A DNA stretch of 64,000 bases from Chitinophaga fulva. GTDB taxonomy: Bacteria; Bacteroidota; Bacteroidia; Chitinophagales; Chitinophagaceae. The stretch lies in contig NZ_JABBGC010000001.1 in assembly GCF_012927205.1 (NCBI RefSeq), positions 2,418,810 to 2,482,809 on the forward strand, written 5' to 3'. Within the stretch, counting starts at the first letter, position 1. The number at the start of each line of letters is the position of its first letter. Shown here piece after piece: positions 9,174 to 18,301 of the stretch. The notes under the pieces are model-generated. The model was not told where the DNA came from and searched no databases. It saw nothing but the letters and a program-made list of their open reading frames with translations. Made by a program: the position numbers and the translations under genes.

Positions 9174-9251
9174 TATCTTAAAGTTAACGAAAAAGGGGAA
9201 GCCCGGGAAAAAATAGGTAGAAATACGCACCATTATACTTCTCTCTTTTCA

Positions 9252-9259
9252 TAGTTTTG
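9252..9259 (+). promoter_or_regulatory. Bacteroidota -7 promoter element
   Basis: TAGTTTTG matches TAnnTTTG and lies 18 bases upstream of the ATG at 9278. No clear -33 TTG is seen at the usual spacing, so the promoter call is moderate. Confidence 0.5.
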
Positions 9260-9277
9260 CCCAAAATCCACACGATT

Positions 9278-9868
9278 ATGCAAATCATCCCCAAAGTGGC
9301 GGCAGTTTTATTGCTGGCTACCATCGGACTCCCTGCGGTGGCGCAGAAAATCAAACTGATCGATGGCGATCTGTCTGCCCTGAAAAATGAAAAACAGGTG
9401 AATGTTGAATTCACCTACGATCAACTGAAAGTCGGCAAGTTCGACAATGAAGCGGACTACATCCAGAAGAAAACAACGGAATACAACCAGAAAGAAGCGG
9501 GTAAAGGCGATAACTGGGCCAAAGCCTGGAAAAATGACCGTAAAGACCGCTTCGAGCCCAGCTTTCAGTCACTCTTTAATGAGAACAGCGATACCAAAGT
9601 AGGCGACTATTCCGGCGCTAAATACACGCTGGTTTTCCATACCACCTTCGTGGAACCAGGTTTCAATGTGGGTGTTATGCGTAAAAACGCTTACATCGAT
9701 GCGGAGGTGCTCATCGTGGAAACAGGCAGCAAAAAAACGGTTGCTAAAATCTCCGTGGATAATGCGCCTGGCCGCATATTTGGCGGTTTCGACTTCGATA
9801 CCGGCGAACGTATCAAAGAAGCTTACGCTGTTTCCGGAAAGAAACTGGCGAGGTTTATCAACAAATAA
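9278..9868 (+). CDS. Hypothetical secreted protein
   Basis: 196 residues with a clear Sec signal peptide (MQIIPKVAAVLLLATIGLPAVAQ, cleavage after AQ), so exported to the periplasm or outer membrane. The mature part is mixed alpha/beta, with charged segments such as KVGKFDNEADYIQKKTTEYNQKE and a later strand-rich part ending in GGFDFDTGERIKEAYAVSGKKLARFI. I do not recognise a functional domain. It resembles uncharacterised Bacteroidota proteins. ATG 9278 is chosen because it begins the signal peptide and lies downstream of a -7 box. An upstream TTG would add seven residues before it. Confidence 0.8.
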   Translation: MQIIPKVAAVLLLATIGLPAVAQKIKLIDGDLSALKNEKQVNVEFTYDQLKVGKFDNEADYIQKKTTEYNQKEAGKGDNWAKAWKNDRKDRFEPSFQSLFNENSDTKVGDYSGAKYTLVFHTTFVEPGFNVGVMRKNAYIDAEVLIVETGSKKTVAKISVDNAPGRIFGGFDFDTGERIKEAYAVSGKKLARFINK

Positions 9869-9903
9869 TGGTCCGGCGTCTGACATCAAAAGATCATATA
9901 TAC

Positions 9904-9942
9904 AAAAAATCCCTGCTGATGGTTTATCAACAGGGATTTTTT
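9904..9942. terminator. Bidirectional terminator
   Basis: AAAAAATCCCTG and CAGGGATTTTTT form a hairpin between the convergent secreted-protein gene and purU, with T runs on both strands. Confidence 0.85.
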
Positions 9943-9965
9943 GTTAAATATCCTATAGGGGTATT

Positions 9966-10832
9966 TTAAAACACAATTGTCTTATTACCATGCACAATCA
10001 CCCTGTTTTCGATATGGGCTTTCACTGCGCGGGTGAGCACCTGCCGCTCTATATCGCGGCCCAGCATCACCAGGTCGTCTACGGCATGTTTGTGGCTTAC
10101 CCGGGCAACGTCCTGTTCAATGATGGGGCCTTCGTCCAGCTCATTGGTGACGTAGTGAGCGGTAGCGCCAATCAGCTTTACGCCGCGCGTATAGGCGTTG
10201 AGGTAAGGACGGGCGCCGGCGAAAGCGGGCAGGAAGGAATGATGTATGTTGATAATGCGTTGGGGATACCGTCCTACAAAGCGGGGCGACAGGATTTGCA
10301 TATAACGTGCCAATACGGTGAAATCAACGTTATGCTGCTCTAGCAGGTCAATGGCCGCCTGCTCCTGTGCTGCTTTGTTGCTGGTATCTACCGGCAGATA
10401 GTGGAACGGGATGTCCAGTGAAGTGCATTCTTTTTCCAGTTTGGTATGATTGGAGATCACCACAGGGATGTCTACGGCCAGCTCATCATTGCGCCAGCGC
10501 CATAGCAGTTCCATCAGGCAATGGTCGTAGGAAGATACCATGATGGCCATCTTCTTGCGCTGGTCGCTGTAATGGATCTGCCATTCCATCGCCAGGGGAG
10601 TGGCCACTTTTTCCTGGAAAGACTGCTCCAGCCCGGCTCTGTCAGCAATGTCAAGCTGTATCTCCATACGCATGAAAAACAATCCTTCACGCGGATCGGT
10701 ACTGTGTTGGCTCGCATCGAGTATATTTGCACCGAGTTGGAAAAAAAACACAGAAACACCGGCTACAATACCAGGCCGGTCAGGACAGCATATCAACAGG
10801 CAGGCGATCGTTTGTACAGGGGAGTTTTGCAT
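9966..10832 (-). CDS. purU: Formyltetrahydrofolate deformylase
   Basis: Hydrolyses 10-formyltetrahydrofolate to formate and tetrahydrofolate (EC 3.5.1.10), balancing one-carbon pools and feeding formate to purine synthesis. 288 residues. An N-terminal ACT domain (LICCPDRPGIVAGVSVFFFQLGANI) is followed by the formyltransferase fold with MVSSYDHCLMELLWRW, LARYMQILSP and the catalytic segment NIHHSFLPAFAGARPY...GATAHYVTNELDEGPIIEQDV (Asn, His and Asp of the family triad all present). It is divergent from the YfcE-like gene and has no operon partner. Confidence 0.95.
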   Translation of the reverse strand: MQNSPVQTIACLLICCPDRPGIVAGVSVFFFQLGANILDASQHSTDPREGLFFMRMEIQLDIADRAGLEQSFQEKVATPLAMEWQIHYSDQRKKMAIMVSSYDHCLMELLWRWRNDELAVDIPVVISNHTKLEKECTSLDIPFHYLPVDTSNKAAQEQAAIDLLEQHNVDFTVLARYMQILSPRFVGRYPQRIINIHHSFLPAFAGARPYLNAYTRGVKLIGATAHYVTNELDEGPIIEQDVARVSHKHAVDDLVMLGRDIERQVLTRAVKAHIENRVIVHGNKTIVF

Positions 10833-10879
10833 AGAACTAAAAATAAAAAATAATCATATAAAGCTATAAAGTATTTCCG

Positions 10880-11371
10880 TTGAAAAAAATCGGGTTAATG
10901 TCGGATACGCACAGCTATCTGCATCCACAGGTGTTTAAGTATTTTGAAGAGGTAGACGAAATATGGCACGCGGGCGATATCGGCAATGTAGCGCTGGCTG
11001 ACCAGCTGGAAGCTTTTAAGCCCTTCAGGGCCGTTTATGGTAATATCGACGGCGCGGATATCCGTATCCGTTACCCGGAAACCCTCCGCTTTACACTAGA
11101 AGGGGTAGAGGTATTAATGACCCACATTGGCGGCTATCCGGGGAAATATGCACCCGGTATCCGCGAGGTGCTGAAAAAAGACCCTCCGAAACTCTTTATC
11201 TGCGGGCATTCCCATATTTTGAAAGTGATGCCCGACCCGGCATTGCAATTGTTACACATGAACCCGGGCGCCTGTGGCCAGCAAGGATGGCATAAAGTAA
11301 AAACCCTGCTCCGGTTCCGGCTCGATCAGGGCCGCATTGAACAATTGGAAGTCATTGAATTACCCGGCTGA
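10880..11371 (+). CDS. YfcE/MJ0936-type metallophosphoesterase
   Basis: Calcineurin-like phosphoesterase of 163 residues in the YfcE family of small phosphodiesterases with a two-metal site. Metal-ligand motifs in order are SDTHSYL (DxH), HAGDIGN (GD), VYGNIDG (GN[HC/ID]), MTHIGGYPGKY and ICGHSHI (GHSH), so the active site is complete. The predicted start is TTG 10880, since the next ATG (10898) begins only two residues before the first metal ligand and would remove the first beta-strand. The cellular substrate is unknown. Confidence 0.88.
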   Translation: MKKIGLMSDTHSYLHPQVFKYFEEVDEIWHAGDIGNVALADQLEAFKPFRAVYGNIDGADIRIRYPETLRFTLEGVEVLMTHIGGYPGKYAPGIREVLKKDPPKLFICGHSHILKVMPDPALQLLHMNPGACGQQGWHKVKTLLRFRLDQGRIEQLEVIELPG

Positions 11372-11406
11372 TCCTCCTGTGGATACCTGTCACGACAAAA
11401 AAGCTT

Positions 11407-12483
11407 ATGACCAAATTTGTATTATTAATATTGGCGATGGTATGTGGATGCGTTCATGCAATGGCCCAGGGGAAATTCTTCAAATGGCTGCAAACGAAGA
11501 ATGACACGGCCTATATCGAAGAGCATACAGAAGATATTACCTTCCGCCTCTATGGATCGCGTAAATTCACCAGTTACGATATCATAGACAGAAAACAAAA
11601 GAAAAACATATTATACCGCCCTAATACCCCCTTCAATATCGGAGTGGGGGCCAACTACCGCTTTATCGGCATCAACCTGGGGTTTAATTTCCCCTTTATC
11701 AACAGGCACAACGAAAGGTTCGGTAATACCCGTTATATCGACCTGCAATCGCATATCTACCTGCGTAAGCTGGTGGTCGATTTTTACGGACAATCTTACA
11801 AAGGATATTATATCGCCAATCCGGAGAAGGTTTTCGGGAAAGAATACGCTCAACAGAATCCTTATCCTCAACGGCCTGATATACGGAACAGGGGACTGGG
11901 CCTGAATGTGCAGTATATCTTTAATGACAAACGGTTCTCTTACCGCGCGCCTAACCTGCAAAATGAATATCAAAAGAAAAGTGCCGGGTCTTTTATTGTG
12001 GGCGGCGAATTTTTTCTCGCGAACATCAAGGGAGACTCTTCCCTCATTCCTGCCAATATTGCGGATACTACCTTCCTGCGGGAACAGCACTATTTCAAAA
12101 GCGGGATCGTTAGCCTGGCGGCCAATATCGGGTATGCACACACGTTCGTTTACCGGCAACACTTTTTCCTGTCGTTGTCAGTGACTACCGGTCTCGGCGC
12201 AGCCAAAACCGGCCTGCACTACGACAATGGTGAGGTGGGCCATAATGTGGGGCTTCAGTTCAGTAATACGATCCGGGCATCGCTAGGCTATAACTCCAGC
12301 CGCTATTTTGCAGGTATTCACTATGTGGGTATGACTACCCGCAGCAAAATGCCCGAACCGCATACCTATCAGGCTTTCGGAGCGGGCAATTTCAGGGTAA
12401 GCCTGGTCCGCCGTTTCGAGTTAAAGAAACCGCTGTGGAGGGCTAATATGTTGAAAGAAAAGAAAGAAGCAATAATGAACTAG
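11407..12483 (+). CDS. DUF4421 family outer-membrane protein
   Basis: 358 residues with a signal peptide (MTKFVLLILAMVCGCVHAMAQ) and a strand-rich body with many alternating aromatic residues, consistent with an outer-membrane beta-barrel. The segment ILYRPNTPFNIGVGANYRFIGINLGFNFPFIN is typical of the Bacteroidota DUF4421 family, whose function is unknown. Its stop codon shares a CTAG with the stop of the convergent LOG gene, so there is no room for a terminator between them. Confidence 0.82.
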   Translation: MTKFVLLILAMVCGCVHAMAQGKFFKWLQTKNDTAYIEEHTEDITFRLYGSRKFTSYDIIDRKQKKNILYRPNTPFNIGVGANYRFIGINLGFNFPFINRHNERFGNTRYIDLQSHIYLRKLVVDFYGQSYKGYYIANPEKVFGKEYAQQNPYPQRPDIRNRGLGLNVQYIFNDKRFSYRAPNLQNEYQKKSAGSFIVGGEFFLANIKGDSSLIPANIADTTFLREQHYFKSGIVSLAANIGYAHTFVYRQHFFLSLSVTTGLGAAKTGLHYDNGEVGHNVGLQFSNTIRASLGYNSSRYFAGIHYVGMTTRSKMPEPHTYQAFGAGNFRVSLVRRFELKKPLWRANMLKEKKEAIMN

Positions 12484-13067
12484 CTCTGCGCCGGTGTGAT
12501 CCACTTCGGTTTTTCCACAGGATGGTATTGTTCCATCTTCGTCAGCAGCTCATCTATCTGATCGCTGTACAGCAGCATGTCACGGCTGGCAGCAGAAAGA
12601 AAACCTTTCTCCGTCATGGTTTGTGACAGCTGATGCAGCGCATCGTAAAAACCGTTGACATTGAGCATGCCGACAGGTTTCTGATGCAGTCCCAGCTGTC
12701 CCCAGGTGAGCATTTCAAACAACTCTTCCATGGTGCCAAAACCGCCTGGCAGCGCTATCACGCCGTCTGACAGCTCATTCATTTTGGTTTTGCGCTCATG
12801 CATGGTATCTACCAGTACCAGTTCGGTGAGACCATTATGCGCCAGTTCTTTCTGTTGAAGGAAATGTGGCAATACGCCAATTACTTTTCCCCCTTCCTGT
12901 AATGCGCCATCGGCTACGGCGCCCATCAGGCCTACTTTTGCGCCGCCATATACCAGTGTGATGTTGCGTTGGGCAAGTGCTGCGCCCAGTTGAAGAGCCT
13001 GGTCCATATATACCGGATCAAGGCCGGTGCTGGAACCGCAAAAAACGACGATACTTTTCATATGCAT
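12480..13067 (-). CDS. LOG family protein (TIGR00730-type)
   Basis: Rossmann-like lysine-decarboxylase-like/LOG family protein of 195 residues. Members cleave nucleotide 5'-monophosphates or cytokinin riboside 5'-monophosphates at the N-glycosidic bond. Signature motifs are VVFCGSSTG, VYGGAKVGLMGAVAD and the PGGxGTxxE active-site motif in ALPGGFGTMEELFEMLTW. The start may be Met1 or Met3 (MHMKSIVVF). It is transcribed with the HD-domain gene just upstream (9-base gap). The physiological substrate is not known for most bacterial members. Confidence 0.9.
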   Translation of the reverse strand: MHMKSIVVFCGSSTGLDPVYMDQALQLGAALAQRNITLVYGGAKVGLMGAVADGALQEGGKVIGVLPHFLQQKELAHNGLTELVLVDTMHERKTKMNELSDGVIALPGGFGTMEELFEMLTWGQLGLHQKPVGMLNVNGFYDALHQLSQTMTEKGFLSAASRDMLLYSDQIDELLTKMEQYHPVEKPKWITPAQS

Positions 13068-13076
13068 TTGTTTCCG

Positions 13077-13706
13077 TTATAAGTTGTTTAGTTCTGCCTG
13101 TATGTTTTGCCGGGCCTGTGTTTCATATTGTTGTTGAAAATCACGGGTACGGTAAATGGCAGGCATCTCCAGGAAATGTTGTAAAACCTTTTTCCTGCCG
13201 GGATGATAGAGGAGATCTGGATATATGCTGTATTCCTGGCGTATTTGCTGCACATATGCCTGGTAGGTTTCCGGCGAAGCGCCCAGTATCTGCAGATCAA
13301 AGTCCAGGAAGTAGTCAAGATCACTGTTGTTTTGGGTGTTGATGTGTGTCTGGGTTGCCAGAATAAATTCCTCCACGGCGGTAATTTTCTCCGTGGGAAA
13401 GCGGGTTTGCCGGAGGTACTGCACTGCGGCAACGGCGCTTCGTTGTTCGTTGTCACGCTGCTGTGCGTCGTATACAATATCATGAAAGAAGATGGCATAC
13501 TGCACTACGTCCGGTTCCTGAAGTTGACCGGCATACATGTTTTGCAGCGTCAGCAGCTGGGTGATGTGCTGCAGGTTATGATAGTGTCTTTCGGGGGCGT
13601 GGTAGGCGGCCTGAATGTCCGCAAAGGTTTGTTGAACGAGCGTCGTGTCAGCAGTATACAGGTGATTCAGTTGGGTCCAGGTTTCGCTGATAACGGGAGT
13701 GGGCAT
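13077..13706 (-). CDS. HD-domain metal-dependent phosphohydrolase
   Basis: 209 residues with an HD-superfamily core: RHYHNLQHITQLL supplies the first histidines (His43, His47), FFHDIVYD the HD pair (His75-Asp76), and later EEFILATQTHIN and DLDYFLDFDLQILG the remaining acidic ligands. The pattern matches the bacterial predicted metal-dependent HD phosphohydrolase group, whose substrates are largely unknown. It is cotranscribed leftward with the LOG gene. A terminator hairpin separates it from acn upstream. Confidence 0.85.
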   Translation of the reverse strand: MPTPVISETWTQLNHLYTADTTLVQQTFADIQAAYHAPERHYHNLQHITQLLTLQNMYAGQLQEPDVVQYAIFFHDIVYDAQQRDNEQRSAVAAVQYLRQTRFPTEKITAVEEFILATQTHINTQNNSDLDYFLDFDLQILGASPETYQAYVQQIRQEYSIYPDLLYHPGRKKVLQHFLEMPAIYRTRDFQQQYETQARQNIQAELNNL

Positions 13707-13739
13707 ATGGTGATGATTTACGGGGGCAATTTAAAAAGA

Positions 13740-13767
13740 AAAACGGGCAGAAAGCTCTGCCCGTTTT
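13740..13767 (-). terminator. Terminator of aconitase gene
   Basis: AAAACGGGCAGA and TCTGCCCGTTTT form a 12-bp stem with a 4-base loop, just past the acn stop codon on the minus strand. Confidence 0.88.
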
Positions 13768-13796
13768 CCACATATTTGATTCAACCGTAGGTTGAA

Positions 13797-16070
13797 TTAT
13801 TTTTTGTTTTTAGCAGCTTCTGCACGGATTACGTTCAGCGCGCCGCCAGCTTTGAACCACTCGATCTGTTGTTCGTTGTAAGTGTGGTTTACAGCGAATT
13901 CATCGGTGCTGCCGTCTTTGTGATGCAGCACTACAGAGAGTTGTTTACCTGGAGCGAAGGTAGTCAGGCCAAGGATATCGATGCTATCGTCTTCCTGGAT
14001 TTTGTCATAATCTTCTTTGTTAGCGAAGGTCAGACCCAGCATACCTTGTTTTTTCAGGTTGGTTTCGTGGATACGGGCGAAAGATTTCACCAGGATGGCA
14101 CGAACGCCGAGGTGGCGGGGTTCCATGGCAGCGTGTTCGCGGCTGGAGCCTTCACCATAGTTTTCGTCACCTACTACCACTGCACCGACGCCGGCAGCTT
14201 TGTAAGCACGCATGGTAGCAGGAACAGCACCGTATTCACCGGTCAGGGAGTTCTTAACGGTATCTGTTTTATCGTTGAACGCGTTTACCGCGCCGATCAG
14301 CATGTTGTTGGAGATGTTGTCCAGGTGACCGCGGTATTTCAACCATGGGCCGGCCATGGAGATGTGGTCAGTGGTACATTTACCTTTTGCTTTGATGAGG
14401 AGTTTCAGGCCTTTCAGGTCTGTACCTTCCCATGCAGCAAAAGCATCCAGCAGCTGGAGACGGTCGGAGGTAGGGGATACGATCACCTGTACTTTGCTAC
14501 CGTCTTCGGCAGGAGCCTGGTAACCGGCATCATCTACTGCGAAACCTTTAACCGGCAGTTCAAAACCAGTAGGTTCGTCCAGTTTCACGTCTTCGCCGTT
14601 TTTGTTTTTCAGGGTGTCAGTCAGCGGGTTGAAGGTGAGGTCACCTGCAATAGCCAGTGCTGTCACGATTTCAGGAGAAGCTACGAAAGCGTGGGTAGAA
14701 GCCAGGCCGTCGTTTCTTTTCGCGAAGTTACGGTTGAAGGAAGTGATGATGGAGTTTTTACGGTTAGGGTCATCGATGTGACGGGCCCATTGACCGATGC
14801 AGGGACCGCAGGCGTTAGCCAGCACTACACCGCCTACCTGGTCAAAGGTAGCGAGCAGACCGTCTCTTTCGATGGTATAACGTACCAGTTCAGAACCTGG
14901 TGTGATAGTGAATTCGGATTTCATGTCCAGTTGTTTGTCGATGGCTTGTTTTGCCAGGGACGCAGAACGGGAGATGTCTTCGTAGGAAGAGTTGGTGCAG
15001 GAACCGATCAGGGCTACTTCCAGTTTCTCAGGCCAGTTGTTTTCTTTGATCGCTTGTGCAAATTTGGAGATAGGCCATGCCAGGTCCGGAGTGAAAGGAC
15101 CGTTTACATGAGGCTCCAGGGTATTCAGGTCGATTTCGATTACCTCGTCGAAGTATTTTTTAGGATCTGCATACACTTCAGCGTCCGGACGCAGGTGATC
15201 TTTCACCGCGTCAGCCAGGGCAGCAACTTCTGCTCTGCTGGTCACTTTCAGGTAGTCAGCCATTTTGCTGTCGTAAGCAAACACGGAGCAGGTAGCACCG
15301 ATTTCAGCACCCATGTTACAGATAGTGCCTTTACCAGTGGCGCTCAGGCTGTCAGCACCTTCGCCGAAGTATTCCACGATAGCGCCGGTACCGCCTTTAA
15401 CGGTCAGGATACCTGCTACTTTCAGGATAACGTCTTTGGCGGAAGTCCAGCCACTCATTTTACCGGTCAGCTTCACACCGATCAGTTTTGGCATTTTCAG
15501 CTCCCAGGGGAGACCGGCCATTACGTCTACCGCGTCGGCACCGCCAACACCGATAGCCAGCATACCCAAACCACCAGCGTTAGGGGTGTGGGAGTCGGTA
15601 CCAATCATCATACCGCCGGGGAATGCATAGTTTTCCAGCACTACCTGGTGGATGATACCAGCGCCGGGCTTCCAGAAACCGATGCCGTATTTGTCAGAGA
15701 TGGAAGAAAGGAAATCGTAAACTTCTTTATTAGTGTCAACAGCAGCCGCCAAATCTTGTGTGGCGCCTACTTTGGCTTGTATAAGGTGGTCACAGTGTAC
15801 TGTGGAGGGAACCGCAACTTTTTCGCGGCCGGCGGTCATAAACTGGAGCAACGCCATCTGGGCGGTCGCATCCTGCATCGCTACACGGTCCGGCGCAAAC
15901 TCAACGTAGGATTTGCCTCTTTCAAAAGGCGTGGTAGTTGGTGCATACAAGTGTGCGTATAAGATCTTTTCGGCAAGTGTGAGCGGACGGCCTAACAGCT
16001 GACGGGTTGCTTCCACTTTACCCGGTAGTGCCGCATACACTCTTTTAATCATGTCAATATCAAACACCAT
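13797..16070 (-). CDS. acn: Aconitate hydratase
   Basis: TCA cycle enzyme interconverting citrate and isocitrate through cis-aconitate (EC 4.2.1.3). The 757-residue length fits the mitochondrial-type aconitase A group. The [4Fe-4S] cluster ligands are visible at Cys358 ([12 protein letters not shown]) and Cys421/Cys424 ([10 protein letters not shown]). [13 protein letters not shown] in the first half and [19 protein letters not shown] in the C-terminal swivel domain are substrate-site motifs. It is monocistronic, with terminator at 13740-13767. The long open frame on the opposite strand is an antisense shadow. Confidence 0.96.
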   Translation of the reverse strand: MVFDIDMIKRVYAALPGKVEATRQLLGRPLTLAEKILYAHLYAPTTTPFERGKSYVEFAPDRVAMQDATAQMALLQFMTAGREKVAVPSTVHCDHLIQAKVGATQDLAAAVDTNKEVYDFLSSISDKYGIGFWKPGAGIIHQVVLENYAFPGGMMIGTDSHTPNAGGLGMLAIGVGGADAVDVMAGLPWELKMPKLIGVKLTGKMSGWTSAKDVILKVAGILTVKGGTGAIVEYFGEGADSLSATGKGTICNMGAEIGATCSVFAYDSKMADYLKVTSRAEVAALADAVKDHLRPDAEVYADPKKYFDEVIEIDLNTLEPHVNGPFTPDLAWPISKFAQAIKENNWPEKLEVALIGSCTNSSYEDISRSASLAKQAIDKQLDMKSEFTITPGSELVRYTIERDGLLATFDQVGGVVLANACGPCIGQWARHIDDPNRKNSIITSFNRNFAKRNDGLASTHAFVASPEIVTALAIAGDLTFNPLTDTLKNKNGEDVKLDEPTGFELPVKGFAVDDAGYQAPAEDGSKVQVIVSPTSDRLQLLDAFAAWEGTDLKGLKLLIKAKGKCTTDHISMAGPWLKYRGHLDNISNNMLIGAVNAFNDKTDTVKNSLTGEYGAVPATMRAYKAAGVGAVVVGDENYGEGSSREHAAMEPRHLGVRAILVKSFARIHETNLKKQGMLGLTFANKEDYDKIQEDDSIDILGLTTFAPGKQLSVVLHHKDGSTDEFAVNHTYNEQQIEWFKAGGALNVIRAEAAKNKK

Positions 16071-16329
16071 GGGAAAAAAATAATTTAAGAGCGGTTAAAA
16101 ATTGCTCGCAAAATTAACTAAAAACAACAAGTTTTTAAATTAATTACTGAAGATACTGGCAGAATTTTACCCGACCGGATACTAAAAAAACAAGCCTGGC
16201 AAATTGGGTCCCACCTTTAAAAGAATTGTTAAAAAATGTTATATTAAGTTTTTACCCCCTGTCTGGGACAACCGGCGCCCGCACCGCTCCGGCCGCGCTC
16301 CTGTTAAATTACGGCAGTGACGGCCACTA

Positions 16330-16360
16330 TTGTTTTTCCGGGGGAAATTTGATACATTTG
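16330..16360 (+). promoter_or_regulatory. Predicted sigma-A promoter of the PspC gene
   Basis: TTG at 16330-16332, 20 bases, then TACATTTG at 16353-16360 matches the Bacteroidota -33/-7 consensus. The ATG starts only 4 bases after the -7 box, so the transcript would have almost no 5' leader. Confidence 0.7.
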
Positions 16361-16364
16361 AAAC

Positions 16365-16586
16365 ATGAACCGGATTAAAGACTTTTTGGAATGGAAGGCC
16401 TTTGGCGTATGTTCCGCCATCGGTGAGAAACTGGGCGTAGCTACCTCCAGGATCCGCTTCTTTTTCATTTATGCTACTTTCCTGACCATGGGATCACCTG
16501 TCATCGTCTACATGATCCTCGCCTTCTGGATGAATATGAAGAATTATATTCTCAACGGCAGAAGAAATCCCCTGCGTTACCTCTGA
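16365..16586 (+). CDS. PspC domain-containing small membrane protein
   Basis: 73 residues with a PspC-like domain: KAFGVCSAIGEKLGVATSRIRFFFIYATFLTMG, followed by one strongly hydrophobic segment (GSPVIVYMILAFWMN) that places it in the inner membrane. PspC proteins sense or buffer envelope stress in proteobacteria. In Bacteroidota, short stand-alone PspC proteins are common and poorly characterised. It probably has a leaderless transcript from the promoter at 16330-16360. Confidence 0.82.
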   Translation: MNRIKDFLEWKAFGVCSAIGEKLGVATSRIRFFFIYATFLTMGSPVIVYMILAFWMNMKNYILNGRRNPLRYL

Positions 16587-16689
16587 TAACAAATCTTTAT
16601 TTTTTTTAATTTATTTAGATAGGTGGGCTTGCATCAAGGCAAAACCCATCACAGACTGCTTTTGTTGACATAAAAGGCAGTCCTGAAAT

Positions 16690-16732
16690 GACAAAGAGGA
16701 TGCAACCGGTGCCCGGTCACATCCTCTTTGTC
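16690..16732. terminator. Bidirectional terminator
   Basis: GACAAAGAGGATG and CATCCTCTTTGTC form a 13-bp stem extended inward by ACCGG/CCGGT pairing, between the convergent PspC and 16753-17160 genes. Confidence 0.8.
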
Positions 16733-16752
16733 GTATATGCTTCATCCGGCTT

Positions 16753-17160
16753 TTATTCCAGATGGAAATTGGTCATACCATGATAATGGTTCTGCAATTC
16801 ATTCAGCGTAATAGGCGCATTCAGGTTCCTCGTTTCATCGCGGTAATGCAACTGAAGCAAGGGCTGATTGCCTTGGTCATGTACGCGCACGGAGAACGGT
16901 CCCCGGACATACAATTTGCCTTTGCCATTGCCGGACTGGTTAGCGTCCAGATGGAACTGCAATCTGAGTAAGGTAGCCTCGTCCAACGGAATAGAGTGCA
17001 GGTTGTCGAGATCATACCAAAACTCATTCGTGTCATTATCGGTGGCCACAAGCACTTTTTTATCCTCATGATCCACCTGTAGAATCTTCCCCGGTTTCTC
17101 TACACCTGCGTAGCTGGTAATTACCGTATCTCCGGCTTTTAAATGGTGTAAACTGATCAT
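16753..17160 (-). CDS. Conserved hypothetical protein
   Basis: 135 residues, no signal peptide or membrane segment, strand-rich throughout. It begins MISLHHLKAGDTVITSYAG, resembling small barrel domains that start with a L-x-x-GD-x-V strand, and continues with VLVATDNDTNEFWYDLDNL. No family is recognised. It lies 67 bases upstream of kdsA's end on the same strand, so a shared regulation is possible but not shown. Confidence 0.65.
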   Translation of the reverse strand: MISLHHLKAGDTVITSYAGVEKPGKILQVDHEDKKVLVATDNDTNEFWYDLDNLHSIPLDEATLLRLQFHLDANQSGNGKGKLYVRGPFSVRVHDQGNQPLLQLHYRDETRNLNAPITLNELQNHYHGMTNFHLE

Positions 17161-17227
17161 AGTGAGCTGTTTTTAGTGTTTCATGAATTTACACAAAACG
17201 AACCAAAACAACAAGGGGAAGCAGACC

Positions 17228-18049
17228 TTATAATTTCACCGCTACTTTCCGCAGTTCTACCAGTTTTTCCAGCAGTTCTTCCAGCAGATCGAGACGCAAC
17301 ATATTGGCGCCATCAGATTTGGCACGGGAAGGCTCCGGATGGGTTTCAATAAACAGCCCGTCAGCGCCGGTGGCAATAGCCGCCTTGGCAATGGTGCTGA
17401 TCATCTGTGGATTACCACCAGTAACGCCGCTGGTTTGGTTAGGCTGCTGCAAAGAGTGCGTACAGTCCATTACTACCGGCTGTCCCAGATGTTTCATCAC
17501 CGGAATGTTACGATAGTCTACCACCAGGTCCTGGTAACCGAAGGTGGTACCCCTCTCTGTCAAAATGATATGTTCATTGCCCGCTCCCTGTATTTTCTCT
17601 ACGGCAAATTTCATGGATTCACCGCTCAGGAACTGACCTTTCTTTACATTAACTACCTTGCCTGTTTCTGCTGCGGCCAACAAGATGTCTGTCTGGCGGC
17701 AAAGGAAGGCAGGGATTTGTAATACGTCCACGTAAGCTGCGGCCATAGCGGCTTCGGCAGCGGAGTGGATATCAGAAGTAACTGGTACGTTAAAAGTTTT
17801 GCCCACTTTCTGCAACAGTTCCAGCCCTTCCACATCACCAATACCGGTAAATGAATGTACGCTCGTACGGTTGGCCTTCCGGTAGGAAGCCTTAAAAACA
17901 TAAGGAATAGACAGACGTTTGCAGATACCTGAAACTTTCTCTGCTACTTCCATCAGCAGCTCTTCTTCTTCTATCACACACGGACCAGCAATCAGGAAAA
18001 AATTTTCCGGATTGTATTGTTCTTTGAACAATGATTTTAAATGCTTCAT
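17228..18049 (-). CDS. kdsA: 3-deoxy-8-phosphooctulonate synthase
   Basis: Condenses arabinose 5-phosphate with phosphoenolpyruvate to KDO 8-phosphate (EC 2.5.1.55), for the inner core of lipopolysaccharide. 273 residues in a TIM barrel. Motifs are FFLIAGPCVIE (start of barrel), FKASYRKANRTSVHSFTGIG (PEP site), VLQIPAFLCRQTDIL and MDCTHSLQQPNQTSGVTGG, with FIETHPEPSRAKSDGANML near the end. The Cys in IAGPCVIE is present in both metal-dependent and independent forms, so the class is not decided here. It is divergent from the threonine dehydrogenase gene. Confidence 0.95.
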   Translation of the reverse strand: MKHLKSLFKEQYNPENFFLIAGPCVIEEEELLMEVAEKVSGICKRLSIPYVFKASYRKANRTSVHSFTGIGDVEGLELLQKVGKTFNVPVTSDIHSAAEAAMAAAYVDVLQIPAFLCRQTDILLAAAETGKVVNVKKGQFLSGESMKFAVEKIQGAGNEHIILTERGTTFGYQDLVVDYRNIPVMKHLGQPVVMDCTHSLQQPNQTSGVTGGNPQMISTIAKAAIATGADGLFIETHPEPSRAKSDGANMLRLDLLEELLEKLVELRKVAVKL

Positions 18050-18301
18050 AATTTTATAACTATTGGGTCATTAATCGCCATGCAAAGATAGTCTTTCCCG
18101 GCATTAACAGACCCCTGTACTGACAGCTCAACCCTATACGAAAAGTTAAAATTGTCATACTTTTGTAATCCGGGATTGGAAAGTCCACCCATTGCAGTTT
18201 TTATTGTTATAGCATTGTCATGCGCGTGGGCCGGTGGAACGGAAATATCGCCGAACCTGTTAATATTACGCTCTCAAATTATTGCTTTCAATTTTCGTTA
18301 T

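Noticed and set aside
13869..15962. Open frame of 697 codons on the plus strand opposite acn
   Set aside because: It lies wholly antisense to a complete aconitase with all cluster ligands, shows no domain, and its composition (many His, Phe, Val, Gly) is that of a reverse-frame shadow of a high-bias gene.
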